Shown: positions 1-13,144, numbered from the stretch's first letter. The stretch is 64,000 bases of DNA from Gaertneriomyces semiglobifer (GCA_025558075.1 JAHLKF010000002.1:558001-622000); one strand, 5' to 3'. Notes: generated by a model from the letters alone, not told the origin. Numbers and translations: made by a program.

Positions 1-48
1 CCCGATAGCTGGTTATTTGTTTTTCTTCAGAAAGGATAATTGAAAAAA

Positions 49-2711
49 ATGCCATTTGACACTGGTCGGTTCACTCATGTCTTGGAGGCTGACAATCAGG
101 AGAAGCGGGCAGGTTTAAAGAACCTGTTCCGTGACGGCACCTTTGTGCCTCGTTATGATGTCTCCTTGCGCTACATGCGCGAAATCGCCTTGGAAAGGCT
201 CAAGAAAGTCGCTGACCATGGCTTCATTTCTGGTGAGTCCAAGCATAAGCGCAACCCCCATGGTCTGTGGTATGGTGTTTTAACTTGATGTTCCATTTAG
301 TTTTCGACTTTGAAAGGGTAGGCCTGCAAGACTATTCCTGCCAAATCCGCTGCCCCAGTTTTAATGTGTATTTTTTGCTGTCGGTCTGCTTCTAGAATCC
401 ACTCAATGTTTTCGCTGGTACGTTCGTCTCATGTTACATCAAATATGGAAAGGTGCATCTTTCGTTCTGACAGCGCGTATTCGACATGTGTAGCTCATGA
501 GGTTTGCGGAATGATCGATGCCAGTTTCACCACCAAAATGAGTGAGCTTTTTCTCATCGTTGTGTCGCACATTCTCGCCTAGTGCGCTAACAAGTTGCAA
601 TCTAGCCGTTCAATTTAACCTGTTTGGCGGAACTATGATCAAACTCGGTACCGAACGTCACCGGAAAATTCTTCCCGAGATCGATTCACTGAACGCCGTC
701 GGCTGCTTCGCCTTGACTGAGCTCGGGTACGGAAACAACGCAGTCGAGATGGAAACAACCGCCATATACGAGCACTCAACCCGCGAATGGATCATTAACA
801 CTCCCTCAACATTGGCCGCAAAGTATTGGGTGAGTGCCCGATGCTTATTCACAGTGTTTCCTTTACTCTCCTCGCTCAATAATGAATGTGAATGCCGTCG
901 ATCTAGATCACGAATGGATCGGTGCACTCCAAGTGGGCGGTTGTGTTCGCACAAACATTCGTGCAAGGCAAACATGAAGGCATCAACGTTTTCTTGGTAC
1001 GTATTCGTCAAGAAGACATGTCCGTCGCTCCTGGTGTCCGGATAGACGAGATGGGTTATAAAATTGGATGTAACGGTGTCGATAACGGCAAGCTCTGGTT
1101 CCACAACGTTCGCGTCCCAGCTGAGAACATTCTGAACAAGTGAGTTCATCGTCTACATTCATAGGACGGTGCTCGTTCTCTGATTTTTAACGCCCTTTGA
1201 TCAGATATGCCGACATCCTGCCGGATGGAACATACAAGTCTAGTATCAACAGCCGTCGCGCACGTTTCTTGGTGGTCGCTGACCAGCTTCTTGCTGGAAG
1301 GTGCGTCCGATCAGCACCAGGTGTGATAGAAAACCTGCTAAAGTGAACGATTTTCAAGGTTGTGCATCGCATCCATGGCTCTGGGTGGCACCAAAAAGGC
1401 CTTGACCGTAGCATTCCGTTATGCTGCATCGCGGAAAACGGTCGGACCTACAGGGAAATCCGACACTGCAATTTTAGATTACCAGCTCCAGCAAAACGCC
1501 TTGATTCCCCTGTTGGCGCGGACCATCGCTCTCAACTTTGGTCTGAACTACGTCAAGAACCGCTGGGCTTTCCATAAAGAATCCGAACATGCTGAAATTG
1601 TTCGTTTATGCTGCATTATCAAGGTATATTTGGCAAGAAGAGTACGTCACCAATGAGGGTGATCAATAATGTTCAATCCTCGGTAGCCTCTTCTGAGCTG
1701 GAACCTCGAACGGGTTGCCTCCATTGCGCGAGAACGCTGTGGCGGTCAAGGATACTTGGCAGCGAACGAATTTGGGGAGATGATCGGTTAGTTATTCAAC
1801 GTCGTGTGATTTGCGCACCGACCATCTCTGACCTTCGCTCCGCCCCTTCAGGCTTGGCTCACGCTGCAATGACTGCAGAGGGTGATAACTCTGTACGTGC
1901 GGCGTTTTATTTATTCTCCGAACCCACGTTCATTAACGCCCAAATCGTTGGTTTAAAGGTCCTGACCCAAAAGGTTTCCAAAGAGCTCCTTGCGGCCTTT
2001 GACGCGAAGCAGATTACCTACCCTACAATCGACGCCACAGGCAGTACGAACTGGGACCTGTCAAAGCTCCAGACACTCGTCAAACTCGTGCAGCTCCGTG
2101 AAATTATATTGCTCCAAACGTTGAGCAAACAGATGAAGCAAAAGCTTGCACAAGGGTCTAAGCTGTTCGATGTCTGGATGAAGGAAGAAAGCAACTTGAT
2201 CCAATCTCTTGCCCGTGCTTTTGGTGAACGCAACTGTCTGGAGCAGTTGTTGATTGTCATTAACAAAGAGAGTGATGCGGGTGTCAAGTATGTGAAAACT
2301 GCTGTTGGAGAGTAACCGGTTGAGACCGGCCCAGAAAATGGTTTTTCTGACGCTTTGTTCATCATTTACAGGAACGTTCTAACCAAGATTGCACACCTCT
2401 TCGCGCATACCTTGGTTACTGATAACCTTACGTTCTTCATCACTGCGGAGCTGGTCTCGCCGGCTGGAGCACGGCACGCTTTGGAGCTTCAGAGTCAATT
2501 GATTAAGGAGATTGCTCCTGAAGCGCTTAATATCATTGAGGGATTAGGTGTGAAGCCTTGGATGGTATTCGCCCCAATCGCCAACGACTGGGTTGAGTAC
2601 AACGTCATTGACAACAGGGTAAGTGACATCAACTATGTACATGCATCGAAGTTAGCAATATCAAACCTCGCTTCGTTTTGCTAGGGAGAGTTCATTCGCC
2701 CAAAGATGTGA
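49..2711 (+). CDS. Acyl-CoA oxidase (peroxisomal beta-oxidation), multi-exon
   Basis: FAD enzyme of the acyl-CoA oxidase/dehydrogenase fold, catalysing the first step of peroxisomal beta-oxidation with release of H2O2. Exons read in order: the N-terminal helix ([15 protein letters not shown]), [29 protein letters not shown], the family motif [28 protein letters not shown], the flavin-domain segment [38 protein letters not shown] and the C-terminal oxidase domain ending [18 protein letters not shown]. About ten short introns; the early ones join in phase (exon 1 49-232, exon 2 301-317). The ATG at 49 is chosen because TAA lies in frame at 37-39 and the family N-terminus follows at once. The last intron ends at 2684, giving a TGA at 2709-2711. 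The terminal tripeptide PKM resembles, but is not, a canonical PTS1. The intron near 1625-1690 is not resolved. Confidence 0.9.
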
Positions 2712-2947
2712 TCGTCTCATAGACTTTTCCCAAAGATTTCAAAGGACTTTGTCATATGAGAATTTACATATGTACATGATGCATCAGAGGCCGCATAATA
2801 GTGTGCTCCCTCTTTCTTTCATTGTCGTCAACAATGCTGTTGCGTGAGATTCTCAAATGTGCAGGATTCATCGAAATATGCAATAAAGAGAATGGTAATA
2901 GGGATACATATGTACATAATGTTCGTAAGACATCGGACGGTCCTGTA
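2712..2947. other. Convergent 3' intergenic region
   Basis: AT-rich spacer between the stop codons of the acyl-CoA oxidase (+) and SMC2 (-). It holds both 3' untranslated regions. No coding signal seen. Confidence 0.6.
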
Positions 2948-5900
2948 CTAATTCCGTAATCGAGGAGTCCCAGCTGCTCCACGGTGCACCTTTTTCGCCG
3001 ACGCAGCCGCCCGACTTTCTTTGTCACGCTGCGCGATTCGCTGTTGAATAACGGGGTAAATTAACGTTTTTTCATTGCGCACATCGGTTGTTGGAGCATG
3101 TGCAAGCCTCACCTCGACGGTAGATACACCTTCCCGAAACTTGGTTTTGAACAAAACATTGGCGTTGTTGAACATGCCATCTTTGAGTGATACAATAATG
3201 AACTGTGACCCTTTGAATCGAGTCCGAATCAGTTGGCCAATGTTCTGTGTGTGGGATAAGTCCAACGCAGAGTCAACTTCATCCAGAATGTACATCGGTG
3301 CCGGCTTGTACTGAAGTAACGACAGAATCAGCGACAAAGCGATGAGCGATCTACACGGCGGGAACCAGTCAGCATTTGAGAAAACAACTTTGGGAGTAAA
3401 ATGCTCGGCAAGCATTCATACCGTTGGCCACCACTGAGCTCCGTTAAACTTTGTTTCCATATGCCACCTAAAGCAACCTTCACTTCCAAGCCATCCGTAA
3501 TGTCCTGCCCTTCCGGAGGCTCTAGCCTAGACGAGTTTCCGGGGAGCAGATCTGCAAAGATGGCCCCAAAATCACTTTGGCAAGTCGTCAATGAACCGTG
3601 ATGTACACGCTAATGCCAACATTGTCATGGCACTTACACGTTGACCTTCGCCCATGTTTTCCGCAACGCCTCTTTTTTGTACTTGTCAAGCTCAGCGATG
3701 GTTTCCTGAATTTTCCGCTTGTCTTTTTGTACAGTCGACAACATTTGCTTGAGCTGGGTCTCCTTTTTCTCCACTCTGTCGCTTGCATGTTAACGAGAAG
3801 CGTTGGAAGGGGTTCGTTTCCGGGAACGTTTACCTATCATATTTATCCATGACTTGGTGGTCCAAATTTCGTTCCAAGACTTTATTCCTCTCTCCCAATT
3901 GCTTTACTCGTTTATTTATTTCCCCAAGGTCATGTTTGCGGAAATCATAATCGGTTCCCGCTTTTCCGAAGAGGCTGAAAGCATCGATTTAGCTGATAGG
4001 TACGCTGCATCAATGGATGAGTATTTCACTTACTGTTTATGATCGGGGATCCACGGGCTCTTGCGCAAAAGCTCTTGCATAATCCGGGCTGCCTGCGCTT
4101 GCTCAGAATTGAACTTGTCAAGATCGTGGCTCAGCTTTCGAACTTCCAGTTTGCAATCTTCTAGAAGCTGTTTTTTCTCTCGCTTCGCGTTTTCGAGTGA
4201 TTCTGCCTGTTTGTCAAACGCAGAGAGGGACTTTCGTTCATTCTCTAGCTTGGTTTCTGCAACGTCATAAGAGCGCTACGAGGTGTGTACTGATTGAGTG
4301 ACAGAACACATGCCATCAACAAGCCATCGTGTAATACCTTGATCTCGGCCATCTTTGTCTGAAGCAATTCTTCTTCCTTCATGGAATCTGCGATCGCCTT
4401 GTCGACCTGCGCGATTTGTTCATCCAACTTCACAAGCTCCATTTCAATTTGTGCTGCAAACCATACGGTTCAGTTCACTAGCGTACCAAAGCGTCCTAAC
4501 GACTTGCTGATGCCTACCGGCTTCTTCTTTGGCAATATCAATCGCCTGATGAACTTTCTTCATGGACGGGGCGGCTTTAGCCAGCTCCGCTTTTCCCTTT
4601 GCAAGTTCCGTCTACCAGATACAAACGTCAGCCATAGTCCCGAAGCGACACGGGTCACCAGCATGTATTTACCTTTAACGATTTCAACTTTTCGTCGCGG
4701 TGATCAGCGAATTCCCGCATTTCTTTCTCAATATGAGCACGCCTCTCGACAGCCGCTGCTCTTCGTTCGATACACTCTCTTCGAACAGCGTCTTGCTCTT
4801 CCAGTTGCTTTCTTAGCCCCTCCGTATGATGAATAATCTATCCGTTATGAAAGTGTGAGAGGAAGTGCTGATATAATCGCAATTCGGTCTCGCCATTCAC
4901 CTGAGCGTTGGCGTTTGAGGACAATCTTTCTTCTAAAAGTTTGCCTTCATGATCTTTCAAATCAAGTTTCTGACGAAGCCCTTTGTAATGGTTGGTAATA
5001 CGAGTGCTCTCTTCTAGACCTCGCATCACTTCGGCGAGCGCTTTTTCGTGTTCAGCTAATTTCTGCCTTAGATCTCGCAGGGCGCCAATTTTCAAGAGGA
5101 CTCCCGCTGTGTTAGGTTTGGAACCACCCGACAGCGATCCTTGCGGGTCGTACGAGTCACCTTCCAGGGTGATTGACCGAGTACGGACGGCTCGGTCAAA
5201 GGTCACCTTCTTTGCGGTTTCGGCGTCCTTGCAGATTAGCGTCCCGGCAAACACATACTCCATTGCTGCTTCAACTTCATTATCATAACCAATGAGGTTC
5301 AAGGCAAGGTCAACCTTTCCAGGAGCAAGCGTTTGCGCCGCCGCCAGGCGATCTGGTGAGAGTTTCGAAGCGCTAATCTTATTCAAAGGAATGATGGTAA
5401 CTCGACGCCGTAAGCGACCCTTTTGCAGGAGTTGAGTGCCAACGACTTCGGTCTCAACCACTACGTTGTAGAGGCGACCCCCAGCGCAAACTTCAAGCGC
5501 AGTAGCCGCATCTACGCAATGTTTAGGCACCGAAACTAATTCTGCGACCAGCCCCTTCACTTTCCGCCGGTCAAAATTAGGTGTTGGATCTTGGTAGCTG
5601 AATTGCAGTGCAATTAGCTCTCTTTCCAGTTCGTCCACGCGTTCTCGTAGTTCGTTGACTTTAGCTTGGACGGTCTGCTTCTGACGCATAAATTCCATAT
5701 CACGATCTGGCTCGAAGTGTAAGGACTCTAGTTCGCTCGTCATCATTTCCACTATTTTCTTGTTAGCTTTGAGGTCGGCAATTAAACTACTATTCTCCTT
5801 CTCCGCTGCTCTCGCTTTAGGTAAGCTTTCCTGCAATTCCCTTTTAAGATGATTCATCTTTATCTTTGCCTGTTCGGCCTCAGACGCGGCAGCACTGATG

Positions 5901-7425
5901 GCCTTGTTCGCGTCCTGTAATTGCGCTTGATATCCGCCTTCCTGGCCTTCTTTAGCCGACATTCCCGTTGATAATGTTTGAATCAAGTTCTCTTGCTCTC
6001 GAAGTCGGTCGGCTTTGGCTTCGTGTTCTTTGACCGAGGCTTCGTACCCTGTTTTTAGCTTCTCATGTTTACGCCAACTTTCGACCAAGGACTGTTCTGC
6101 CTCTGTCTTTTCTTTCACAAGTGCAGCCCGATTTGATTGTTCTTCAACTGTATTGCTTCTCTTCAAGTCACACTGAGTCTTCACCCTGACCAGCTCCTTG
6201 GAACAATCTTTAAATACGGATTCCAACTTCTTCAACATCGCCGAGTCCTAAAGGAGGGGTAACGTTTCCGTTTCAATGTACTCACATGGCGTCACGCATA
6301 ATGTAGGGGCTTACGTTCTCGCGGTCGGACGCTATTTCGCTCAGCTTGCGATTAATTTCTTCCATGTCCTCTTGCAGTACCGCTTGCATATTAGTAAGAG
6401 TCGCAATCCGGTCTTTCTTATCTTGTAAATCCTGCTCAGAAGTCTGCAGCTTGTGCTGAAAGACGGTCTCAGTGTTACGCATGTGATAACAATCGACCTA
6501 AATGAGTAGTACCTCGTACTGGGCGTACTCATACGCTATCAAAAGTCGCCGCAAGTGGTCAAGTTCAGCCACTGTCTTCTGATACTCCAAAAAGGTGCGC
6601 TTTGCTTCGCGCAACTTCTCCAGCTTCGGCCCAATTTCGACTTGAAGTAGCTGGAGTGGCAAGAGAACGTAAGCCCAGGCACACGACAAACGTAGGAGGT
6701 CATTACATACGTTGCTGATTTCTTCCAGCTTTGCCTCCTTTTTGGCCATTGTTTTGAACGCCTTCTCTTTGCGATCTTCAAACATCCTTGTCCCTGCTGC
6801 CTCTTCAATCATAGCAAGGATTTCCGGTGGCTTCATGTTCAGTACTTTCGTGATCCTTCCTTGCATGATTAGGAAGTGAGGGTTGTTCACATTCAACTGG
6901 ATGGATTGAAATAGGTTCGCTACATCTTGTTGGTTTTTGTTGTGCCCGTTTACAATATATTTGTTTCGGCCATTTACGATAATCTTGATGGAGCCATCAA
7001 CATTCATTCTCCCGATCAGCAAGCATTAATGGTCAACTCCTACCTGACGGGTTACCGAAATCTGTTTGTTGTTCTCGTATCCCGGAGGGCTGCGGTCACG
7101 GTCCTCGTTGTTGAAGACGATGGTTACTGACGCCTTACTAATACCGGCTTGTCCACGTTTGTAAACCAAGTCCTGCAAGTTGTTGGCACGGACCTGTACA
7201 ATGGGTTCAGGCGTTACAGCGGGGTCATTAAAGTGGAGGATATATTGATGCGCTCACATGCGAGAGGGTAGAGATTCCCAACACGAAGCATATTGCGTCC
7301 AAGATGTTGGATTTGCCGGATCCGTTCAAGCCGGTAATTGCATTGAATTGAGGGTCCCAACCGCTGATCACTGTCCTTGTGGCATATGACTTGAATCCCT
7401 CTATTATCAGCTCCTCCACGAACAT
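2948..7425 (-). CDS. SMC2: Condensin subunit SMC2
   Basis: Structural maintenance of chromosomes ATPase, the partner of SMC4 in condensin, which compacts mitotic chromosomes. The start at 7425 gives [20 protein letters not shown] and Walker A GLNGSGKS at residues 32-39. Following exons read [20 protein letters not shown] and [20 protein letters not shown], both diagnostic of SMC2 rather than SMC1, 3 or 4. Two long coiled-coil arms flank a hinge at about 5600-5200 ([20 protein letters not shown]). The ABC signature LTELSGGQR is at about 3430-3460, just before an intron, and Walker B with D-loop ([20 protein letters not shown]) at about 3240-3300. The stop is TAG at 2948-2950. Several short introns interrupt the arms. 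Length (about 1,170-1,200 residues) is normal. All nucleotide-binding motifs are intact. Confidence 0.96.
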
Positions 7426-7638
7426 TACAGACGTAGGTTCTATATGAAGATTTACTTTTTATCACGCTTTGTCTATCCTTCACTCCAGAGTTTTCCGAGT
7501 TGGTCAAAAAGTTGGCAGTTCGCGATGTCCGCCTGTCCGAAGGCGCACGCGTTTTCGGCCGGCTGCTCGAGTCTACCACAACCGTTATTATAACTTTATT
7601 ATTAGTGTAATCGCACGCATAGAAGCTCCTGTACAGAT
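7426..7638. promoter_or_regulatory. SMC2: SMC2 upstream region
   Basis: Spacer of 213 bp between the SMC2 start and the stop of the next gene upstream, both on the minus strand. It must hold the SMC2 promoter. No clear TATA box seen. Confidence 0.4.
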
Positions 7639-10600
7639 CTAAGCAAAAGCGACAGCGTCATTGTCTATCAAATATAATAACACCCCCAACTCCTCAATGG
7701 CGGCTTCGTCTCGCTCATCGATTCGCGACATAATGCCGTCGAAGTAGCTACTTGGGCTTACTATGGAAAGCCGATGTATAATCCCACGCGCTTCTGCGCC
7801 GTCTACGGCTGTTAGTTGAGTGCTGTGCGCTCGCAGTGCCCTTATGGTATCGTGGTGTTGTGGTGATTCCAGAAGGCGTATTTTTAGTCGTACGATTTGA
7901 CGGGTGAGCTGGTAAGTGCTGCACTGGGCCAGAGACGGCCGCGTTGGGAAGCATTCTTGAGCAAGCGGTCCGGCAATAGGATGTGGGAAGCTTGCGACAC
8001 CGAGTGTTGGTCGTGCACCTGTTTCATGAACTGCCGTAGATGGTTCAGCAGGAGCGGATCGAGTCGTCATGACGGAGCTTGCCATGCTGACCACGCTGAC
8101 ACTGCTCTTCCACCCCTCCGCCTTTCCCAATCCATCTTGTTTTCTCGTCGGCTTCATCTTTTTCACATATCGAAATACTCGCTCAAGGCAGGTAATAGCT
8201 TCTTTGTGTGCCGCCCGCACTTGTGGTGTTAGAACGCCTCGGTATTCTTTGAAGGGGTTCAGCACTAGCCTAGCCACTTGGCGATACGACTCCACCGTTC
8301 TGCCATCAGATTGACCAAACGTCGTTTCAAATAACGCCTTTGCCTTGTGGGCATGCTCGATAGCGGCGTCGTGATCTCCTCGGGACGCAAGGACCTCAGC
8401 GAACTCATAATGAACTTGTGCTACAAGGTGGTCATCCACATTCAAGCCTTCATAAACATGTAAAGCGTCCGTAAAACGCTCTATTGCCTCTTCAGTTCTG
8501 CGTAATCCTTGCAATAAGCAACCGATCTTAAAACAGTTCATGTGTTACCACAACTTCGAACATAAACAAAAAGGGTAGAACAGGTTGAACATCTCTATAC
8601 CTTGGTCAAATAGGCCCCTGTCACGACGTGACTTTTTCCCAGTGCTTTCTCAGCAACTTGAAGACTTTCCGAGTAATACTTCAGAGCTTGCTGCGGTTTT
8701 TTGATTGTCAGATAGACCGCGGCCATACAGTCGTGGAGAGCCGTAGCAGCTGGATGCTCTGCGCTCCAATGCCATTGCACAGCGGCAACTGCTTGTTGAT
8801 ATAGCCCTATAAGGCTGACGTCAGGCTCAGCAAGTGCGTCTGCTTGTAAGCCCGCTAAAGCTCGCACAAGCTGTCCCTGCGCCAGACCCACGAGACATGA
8901 ATTTCTGTTAGCCGCTGATATCGCAGCTTGCGCATACAGCCTTGCTTCTTCATATAGTCCAGTTGCACTATAGTGCGCGGATACTTGAGATAACGCAGCT
9001 GATGAAGCATCTGTCTTTGCGAGTTTCGAACGAGGACCAAGGGCCTTGAAATGACGTGCAAGAAGATATGCAAGTCTTTCTTCCTCAGGGAAACTAGTAT
9101 TTGGGTGACGCACACCCGTTTCGGCAGCATCCAGCAAGCGCGGAAGCCCAGAAAGCTGCTTTACTCGCGGAACGAACTGAATGAATCGTTCGCGCGCAAC
9201 AGGCATGGTCGAGTCGAAATCATAGTCGCGGCTGTCCTCAAATTTCACTCCGCACTATGAAGCCAGTATAAATTTTTGCACGAGCGTTGCTGAGAGCACA
9301 TACTTACATGATACTGTAGGGATAAAAAGAGTGCCGGTCGGTGCAGACTACGAAATTGCTCATACGTCAAGTCGTAATTGAACTTTTTCAAGATTTCGGC
9401 ACGCAGCCTCTCCTCAAAATACTTGGAAAAAGTATGCGCATCAGACTCACGCAGGCAGTTCATCTCCGCAATTGCATTACCTTGTGCGCTTTGTCACCTG
9501 TGCCTAGTACAGTTGAAAACATGCCCGCCGCGTAGGATGTCATTTCATCATCAATCAAAGTAGCTCCAACTGATCGGAAGTGCAAAATCGCATTCCGCAA
9601 CCGGTGACGGAACAATGACTTGCATGAACGGGCCACCATCTCGATCGCAGCCATTCCACGGACATAGGGTAGTGTTGATAATCGCGCAATCATTCCTTAG
9701 GCAGTAGCTATCATCAGCGACCATTGATCCGTTGCTGTCACGCCGCCCACCTGCTTCCGGTACTTACCAAGATACCGGACATTTACTCCGGCACAATGCA
9801 TCTCCGAAGTCATGGCCCGAGAGTCGACCGGCCGAATGTTAAGCTCGTCCAAGTTTTTTACAAAAGCCGGGATCACGGTGTCATGCAGAAACTTGCTCGC
9901 ACGCATCACCTCCACATCATTACTCTCTCGTTCGCGCCTTGTGGCACCCGCCTGTTCCCGGAAGGCATCTGCTGTCAGCGGACCGCGGTAAGCGAGCACA
10001 AACTCGGGTCGTAACCGCCGGTGGATGTTCACTCCGGGAACCTTCACCGGGACGGTCAGACCCGTTTTCGTGAACCGCTTTTTCGCCGACGCGTTAACGT
10101 TCAACTCATCCGGAATAAAGTAGTCTATAGGTAAAATGTCGTAGAGATTGGATGCGTAGAAGAACTTGGTCGCTGGGTCAATTGTAACCTAAGTGCGATA
10201 GCGTCAGCTGACAAGTTGATGCCAATGCGGTCCTATAAATCCCAACCTCCACACTTGCGGCCATATGAACTTGAATTCGCCGCTCGTGTCCAATTTGCAC
10301 CGCGTGTGGTTTCAGATTCAAAGTACTTCCGACAGCGGATAACCGTTCCGTGGCGTGCTCATCCGTTCGTGGCGGATCTTGTGCCAAATAGTGCACTTGT
10401 AGCATCTGTTACGTGGGTAACCAATAAGAGACGATAACAATGCCTCCAGAGCATTTTAGGGTTTAGTCTTCACCTTTTTCTCACTAGACATGTCCGCATA
10501 GGCAACCACCCGGAAGCCCTTGTAGTCCACCAGTACCATCAAAGCGGTATGCAAATGAGGCAAGTGTGTTGCAATGCTTGAAAAGGAAGCCCTCGTGGTT

Positions 10601-12267
10601 GCATCGATGGCACGGAGCTCTCCGGACGTACGGGCCATAGCATCCTCGATCTCACTTGGTGTTGCCTCTACACCGGCCAAACGTCAGTTAAAAGCCACTC
10701 GCCGTCAAAGGATCACATTCAAACAACGGCGCATACCGAGGTAATCGCAGGCAAAGTAGTACACAATACTGTCTGTCGTCACAGTCATGGTGCCGTTGTC
10801 TTCAAGGCACACGGATTCAACTCCCAACGTGGCAGCAGAGCTCGACGCCACATCTGCAATAGCTGCAGAGAATGGCCTGTCTTTAATACCATCCGCCGTT
10901 CTCTTCACTACATTCAGATGAAATTCATCAATTAGGCGTTGAGCAGTCTGTTGTGCGGTTTCTTGGAAGCTCCCAATTAATTCCGCAATCTGTACATCTG
11001 CCGGACGGGAGGTTACTTTGCGCGTTGGGTACCCAGTCAGCCCACCGGTTGCAACGACACTCACCCTGGCGAAGTGCGGCCTCGCTCGAATCAACCGGTA
11101 ACGCCAATAGTGCTTGATACCGCTCGTTCCAGCGCTCTGCTCAACAGTCTGATAAACATCACTAACTCGCATGAATCGCAAAAGCCCAATAGGATCTTAC
11201 CGCCAGTTACAGGTTTGGTTTCGCTCTGATAGCTGTTCATGTGCGGTATCGGTGCTGATTTGCGCGAGCATCAGAATCTCATTTAACAAGCAAGTTACCG
11301 GACTGAGCTTACCGCGACGCCGCCGCAAACCCTGTCCAAAGCTTCCAGGTACTCCAATGCTAATTACAAACACAGTCAGTCCTCCATTCCACTAATTAAA
11401 CAGCTGCATCCTAACCGGCAAGATGAGTCGGTGCGACTACTGTTTCCCATCAACGTCAACTCTTGGGGCGTCAGCACGGGTTCGGAGCAAAAAGACTGCA
11501 AATCGCACTGTGAGCATATCCTCAAGCCATCAACAGTAGGGGCACTCCAAATACCCACCAACGTTTCCAACCGAGAAGAGGCAATGCTTCTAGTCTCATC
11601 GCCATAGTCTTTCTGGCAGAAGCTACTTGTCCTGGACATGCTGGTATACACTGAAGCAGCATCATCATTATCCATTGACGTTGCGAATGAGTAAACAGAC
11701 ACTGCATCATCATCCAGTCTCCGGCTCGGCGTGCGGTACTTGACGGATCCGGAACGATATAGTGGGCGATGGTGGTCCAGGCCATGTGGTGCACGAAAGG
11801 TATGATTTATTGTGGCGCGACGTTCCTGGTTATGACCACTGGAAGGGGTAGACCGAGAACCTCCGGCGCAGAGCGCAGCTACCCACGCATCACGATCCGT
11901 CCTCGTTTGAGCCGCAAAGTAAAACTTTTGAAGTCCGCAGTCAGCATTTGTCACTTCATCTCGAATACTTTCATTCACCAACCTTGCGTTGTTGGGCTAT
12001 TACAACAAAAGGCGCCGCGCCCTTCTTCAAGCCGCTCACTTTCGCCTCGCTCAGGGCCTCCACCCTGGCTTCGCCAATCAGCACTTCATGCTTTGCCGGC
12101 TTTGACTGATCCACTTGGTCGTATATCGAAAGTTTGTACGGGGCATTCCTGTCATCCCCTGATAGCACCAAGTACTTTTGGCGCCAGTGGGTGAGAAATT
12201 TAGAACCGCCTTTCTTGGAAAGCCATCCTTGCTTTATAGGTGATGTAGAAGTAGGGACAGCCAGCAT
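7639..12267 (-). CDS. PH domain + CLU-like + TPR protein
   Basis: Large multi-exon gene, roughly 1,300 residues. The ATG at 12267 opens directly into a pleckstrin-homology domain (IKQGWLSKKGGSKFLTHWRQ, then FYFAAQTRTDRDAWVAAL) ending near 11860. A Ser-rich linker (about 11850-11440) follows. From about 11180 to 9700 it resembles the CLU (clustered mitochondria, Clu1/Tif31/CLUH) family: HTALMVLVDYKGFRVVAYAD, KFFYASNLYDILPIDYFIPD, then the CLU-central-like stretch IRPVDSRAMTSEMHCAGVNV followed by RYLGK. Tetratricopeptide-type helices occupy about 9050-8350 (QQALKYYSESLQVAEKALG; EEAIERFTDALHVYEGL). The stop is TAG at 7639-7641. CLU proteins bind mRNAs of mitochondrial proteins and affect mitochondrial distribution, but they normally begin with a CLU-N/GSKIP region, not a PH domain. 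PH and TPR calls are firm; the CLU call is moderate. Function is inferred only from domains. Confidence 0.72.
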
Positions 12268-12347
12268 CGTGCACACCAGTGTTGCTTCGCCAGCGAGAAT
12301 CCTCGGCTGGCACGAACTTTCAACCAGACGGTTGCGCGGAGATCCAC

Positions 12348-12354
12348 TATATAA
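12348..12354 (-). promoter_or_regulatory. TATA-like box of the PH-CLU-TPR gene
   Basis: TTATATA on the minus strand, about 80 bp upstream of the ATG at 12267. Plausible position; core promoter inferred from sequence only. Confidence 0.3.
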
Positions 12355-12952
12355 CGCTCGATCTTGTACGTAACTCAGAATTTACATGCAAGAACGCGCC
12401 CAAGAATAGCTGACAACAGGGCTCCTCCCCTTCGGTAAGGTTCATATACGAACCTCACAAAGAAAACCCAAGACGACAGAATCAGCCCCAGAGCCTGTCT
12501 GAATGCTTTCCTTAGCCGCCTTCGCTGTGTATTGGAGGTGCTCTTGGCGGATTACACCTCTGACACACTTGCTAACATCTTGTACTTGGACTTTCCCAAC
12601 CCAGCGCGCGAGAGAAACTCCGCCGCTTACGTTAACGCCTCACGCTACCATCCAAAGCCATACGCACGCAGACACAACCAAAAAACGAAAACAGATGCAG
12701 AAAGCATAGACCACAGACCAAAGCCTCAGCTTATGTCTGCCAATGTCTAAACTATCTCTTCGGTTCCTTGCAGAGGTTCATCCTGGGCAAGGGTCCACTT
12801 CTTTGGAGAGACTGCGGGGTGTCACTGTACAGCCGCTAGTTCCTTTCTTGATTGATGGGGTCTTGCCCACCATCTCGGCATATGAATTCATTGGATGTAT
12901 CGCTGCCAAATGTCATTGCATCTGGGCTTTACTGTTGCGCTGTATCATGCCG

Positions 12953-12958
12953 CACGTG
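12953..12958. promoter_or_regulatory. CACGTG E-box upstream of the PhoD-like phosphatase
   Basis: Palindromic CACGTG in the context GCACGTGAG, 187 bp before the ATG. This is the core bound by fungal bHLH factors such as Pho4 and Cbf1. Its use here is inference. Confidence 0.35.
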
Positions 12959-13070
12959 AGAATTCCGCCGACAACACAACGCGCTCCGACTTCAGCGGTA
13001 CGCGTGGTGGCTGCGGCCGAGGTTGAGTCAGATCTGCCGCAAGTGTTGGCAGCGTGGCCAACGGGGGGCA

Positions 13071-13078
13071 TATAAAAG
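13071..13078 (+). promoter_or_regulatory. TATA box of the PhoD-like gene
   Basis: TATAAAAG, 74 bp upstream of the ATG at 13145. A textbook match at a sensible distance with a short 5' UTR. Confidence 0.6.
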
Positions 13079-13144
13079 GGCGCTGACCCCACAGTTCCCC
13101 ATCTCGACTCTATACACTTCGTTCTTGCCAGCGCATCAGCAACG

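Larger units (their letters stand above)
12268..13144. other. Divergent intergenic region
   Basis: 877 bp between the PH-CLU-TPR gene (-) and the PhoD-like gene (+). No credible coding exon: open frames here are short and lack recognisable motifs. It holds promoter elements listed separately (TATA boxes, CACGTG). Confidence 0.6.

Noticed and set aside
12503..12750. Two overlapping plus-strand frames of about 70 codons
   Set aside because: Neither has a convincing start, intron or motif; they lie in a promoter region.
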